This document shows, piece after piece, positions 6,899 through 7,888 of a stretch of 7,888 bases of DNA. The stretch is from Brachyspira pilosicoli (lineage in GTDB: Bacteria > Spirochaetota > Brachyspiria > Brachyspirales > Brachyspiraceae): assembly GCF_019402445.1 (NCBI RefSeq), contig NZ_SRZM01000091.1, positions 1 through 7,888 on the forward strand, read 5' to 3'. The first letter of the stretch is position 1, and every line of letters begins with the position of its first letter. The translations under genes and the position numbers were made by a program. A model generated the notes under the pieces. The model did not search any database. It was not told the DNA's origin and was given only the letters and a program-made list of their open reading frames with translations.

Positions 6899-7888
6899 TT
6901 ATAAGTATAAACTTGCTTCTATTCCTATTTTGTTTTCCATGCTTCTGTAGGCGTATAATTGTTTTGAACGTGCATATTCGTATTTTACACCTACAGTTAT
7001 TCTATATATCTCAAAACCAATACCTATAGCTATACTTGGAGTCCATTCATTATAAGAGTCTAGTATAGTGTAGCTATTATATTCTCTTTTTACAGTATTT
7101 ATTTCATCTAAGTTCGCTGCCAAATATATACTACTTATAAAACTAATTTCTCCCCATATTGGCACTCTAAAATCAATACCAGAAAATATGCCAAATAAAT
7201 TAACAAAATTTGATTTTTTAAATCCAGTAATTGCAAAATAACTTCCACCATAAAATGTAAACCAAGAATATTTGTAATGCAAAGAAAATTGCATCTGTTC
7301 AAAACCGCTATCTCTAAACTCTTCTGTTTCTCTATTATATAGAGTTTCATCTCCAAGTATATCTCCAGCAATATGTGCACATATATGCCTTAAAGGGCTA
7401 AATCTAAATCTTAATGTATCATCATATATATAGTCAAAAAAAGTTTCTACTTGCATATAAGTACCATACATTAAACTTTGTCCATAATATTGACTAGTAC
7501 CATTTTTATATTTAGACAAGAAAAAGTGTGTTAAAAATCCAACACCAATTTTGAATCTATGTATATCCATATATTTAAATGATATAGGTGTTACTTCTGT
7601 TGCAAGTGTAGGCTGATAAAAAAAATCAATATCATCAAATTTGAAATTAGGGTTTGGGTACATCTCTTTTATATTAAAAATTGTTCCTAGTAAAAAACTG
7701 CTGTTATATGCATTAGGGTCAGCCCATGAAGAAAAATATCTGTCTGTTTCATAATTTTTAAAAGGATTATAATTCCATTTTAATTTTGTATTTGTTTCGT
7801 ATGTGTCCATTTTAAATTTTATTGAATTAGTTTCTTGGGCATATATGTGTATGCTTAAAATAAATAGTATTATAATAGTGTGTTTCAT
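6899..7888 (-). CDS. secreted, probably outer-membrane beta-barrel protein, DUF1207-like
   Basis: The 329-residue protein begins with a clear Sec signal peptide: MKH, a hydrophobic core (about 4-13), and a likely cleavage site after Ala17 (IYA/QE). The rest is rich in Tyr, Phe and alternating hydrophobic residues without helical membrane spans. It has many short amphipathic strands, for example FKIGVGFLTHFFL (112-124), FSLHYKYSWFTFYGG (201-215) and ITVGVKYEYA (297-306), as in beta-barrels. The stretch His168...His172 followed by GDE at 179-181, then a charged loop and a YGG, resembles the HxSxHxGDE pattern I associate with DUF1207 proteins. That family link is a judgement by eye. The last residues, IEASLYL, are strand-like but end in Leu rather than the usual Phe. 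The ATG is the last codon of the window, so the gene is complete but its ribosome site and promoter lie outside. Function is unknown. Confidence 0.78.
   Translation of the reverse strand: MKHTIIILFILSIHIYAQETNSIKFKMDTYETNTKLKWNYNPFKNYETDRYFSSWADPNAYNSSFLLGTIFNIKEMYPNPNFKFDDIDFFYQPTLATEVTPISFKYMDIHRFKIGVGFLTHFFLSKYKNGTSQYYGQSLMYGTYMQVETFFDYIYDDTLRFRFSPLRHICAHIAGDILGDETLYNRETEEFRDSGFEQMQFSLHYKYSWFTFYGGSYFAITGFKKSNFVNLFGIFSGIDFRVPIWGEISFISSIYLAANLDEINTVKREYNSYTILDSYNEWTPSIAIGIGFEIYRITVGVKYEYARSKQLYAYRSMENKIGIEASLYL

Noticed and set aside
7135..7380. Second minus-strand frame within the outer-membrane protein gene
   Set aside because: It is an out-of-frame overlap of a gene with a clear signal peptide; there is no separate start signal.

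Overview
The window is AT-rich, with AGGA-type ribosome-binding sites, tightly packed genes and almost no RNA structure. An outer-membrane-type protein with a Sec signal peptide points to a bacterium with two membranes. The codon style and protein character fit the spirochaete genus Brachyspira best. This is a judgement from sequence character, not a database match. Other low-GC lineages such as Fusobacteria are not excluded. Seven protein genes fill the window, no gap between genes exceeds about 115 bases, and no rRNA, tRNA, CRISPR array or insertion sequence is visible.

Left half, plus strand (1-4861): guaA (GMP synthase) is followed after only 9 bases by an adenine-type DNA methyltransferase with no restriction enzyme gene beside it. 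After a 72-base gap comes a diguanylate cyclase with paired CBS sensor domains. It is followed 26 bases later by an iron-containing-alcohol-dehydrogenase-family enzyme that resembles E. coli HcxA/YbdH more than true glycerol dehydrogenase. A strong hairpin at 4887-4918, with T-rich tracts on both sides, ends this rightward block. It also serves the leftward block.

Right half, minus strand (4942-7888): read in transcription order, the genes are a secreted, probably outer-membrane, beta-rich protein with a DUF1207-like motif; an RpoD/RpoS-type sigma-70 factor without region 1.1, which probably starts at a TTG codon; and a single-span membrane protein with a Thr/Asn/Asp-rich linker and a beta-rich C-terminal domain. 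The sigma gene has a perfect TTGACA in front of it, so it may also be transcribed on its own.

Functionally this is housekeeping (GMP synthesis, transcription) mixed with regulation (c-di-GMP synthesis, DNA methylation, an alternative-looking sigma factor) and envelope proteins. I do not see a clear new multi-gene system. The points most worth checking are the orphan methyltransferase behind guaA, the altered substrate pocket of the dehydrogenase, and the sigma factor with its unusual start and its neighbouring unknown envelope proteins.
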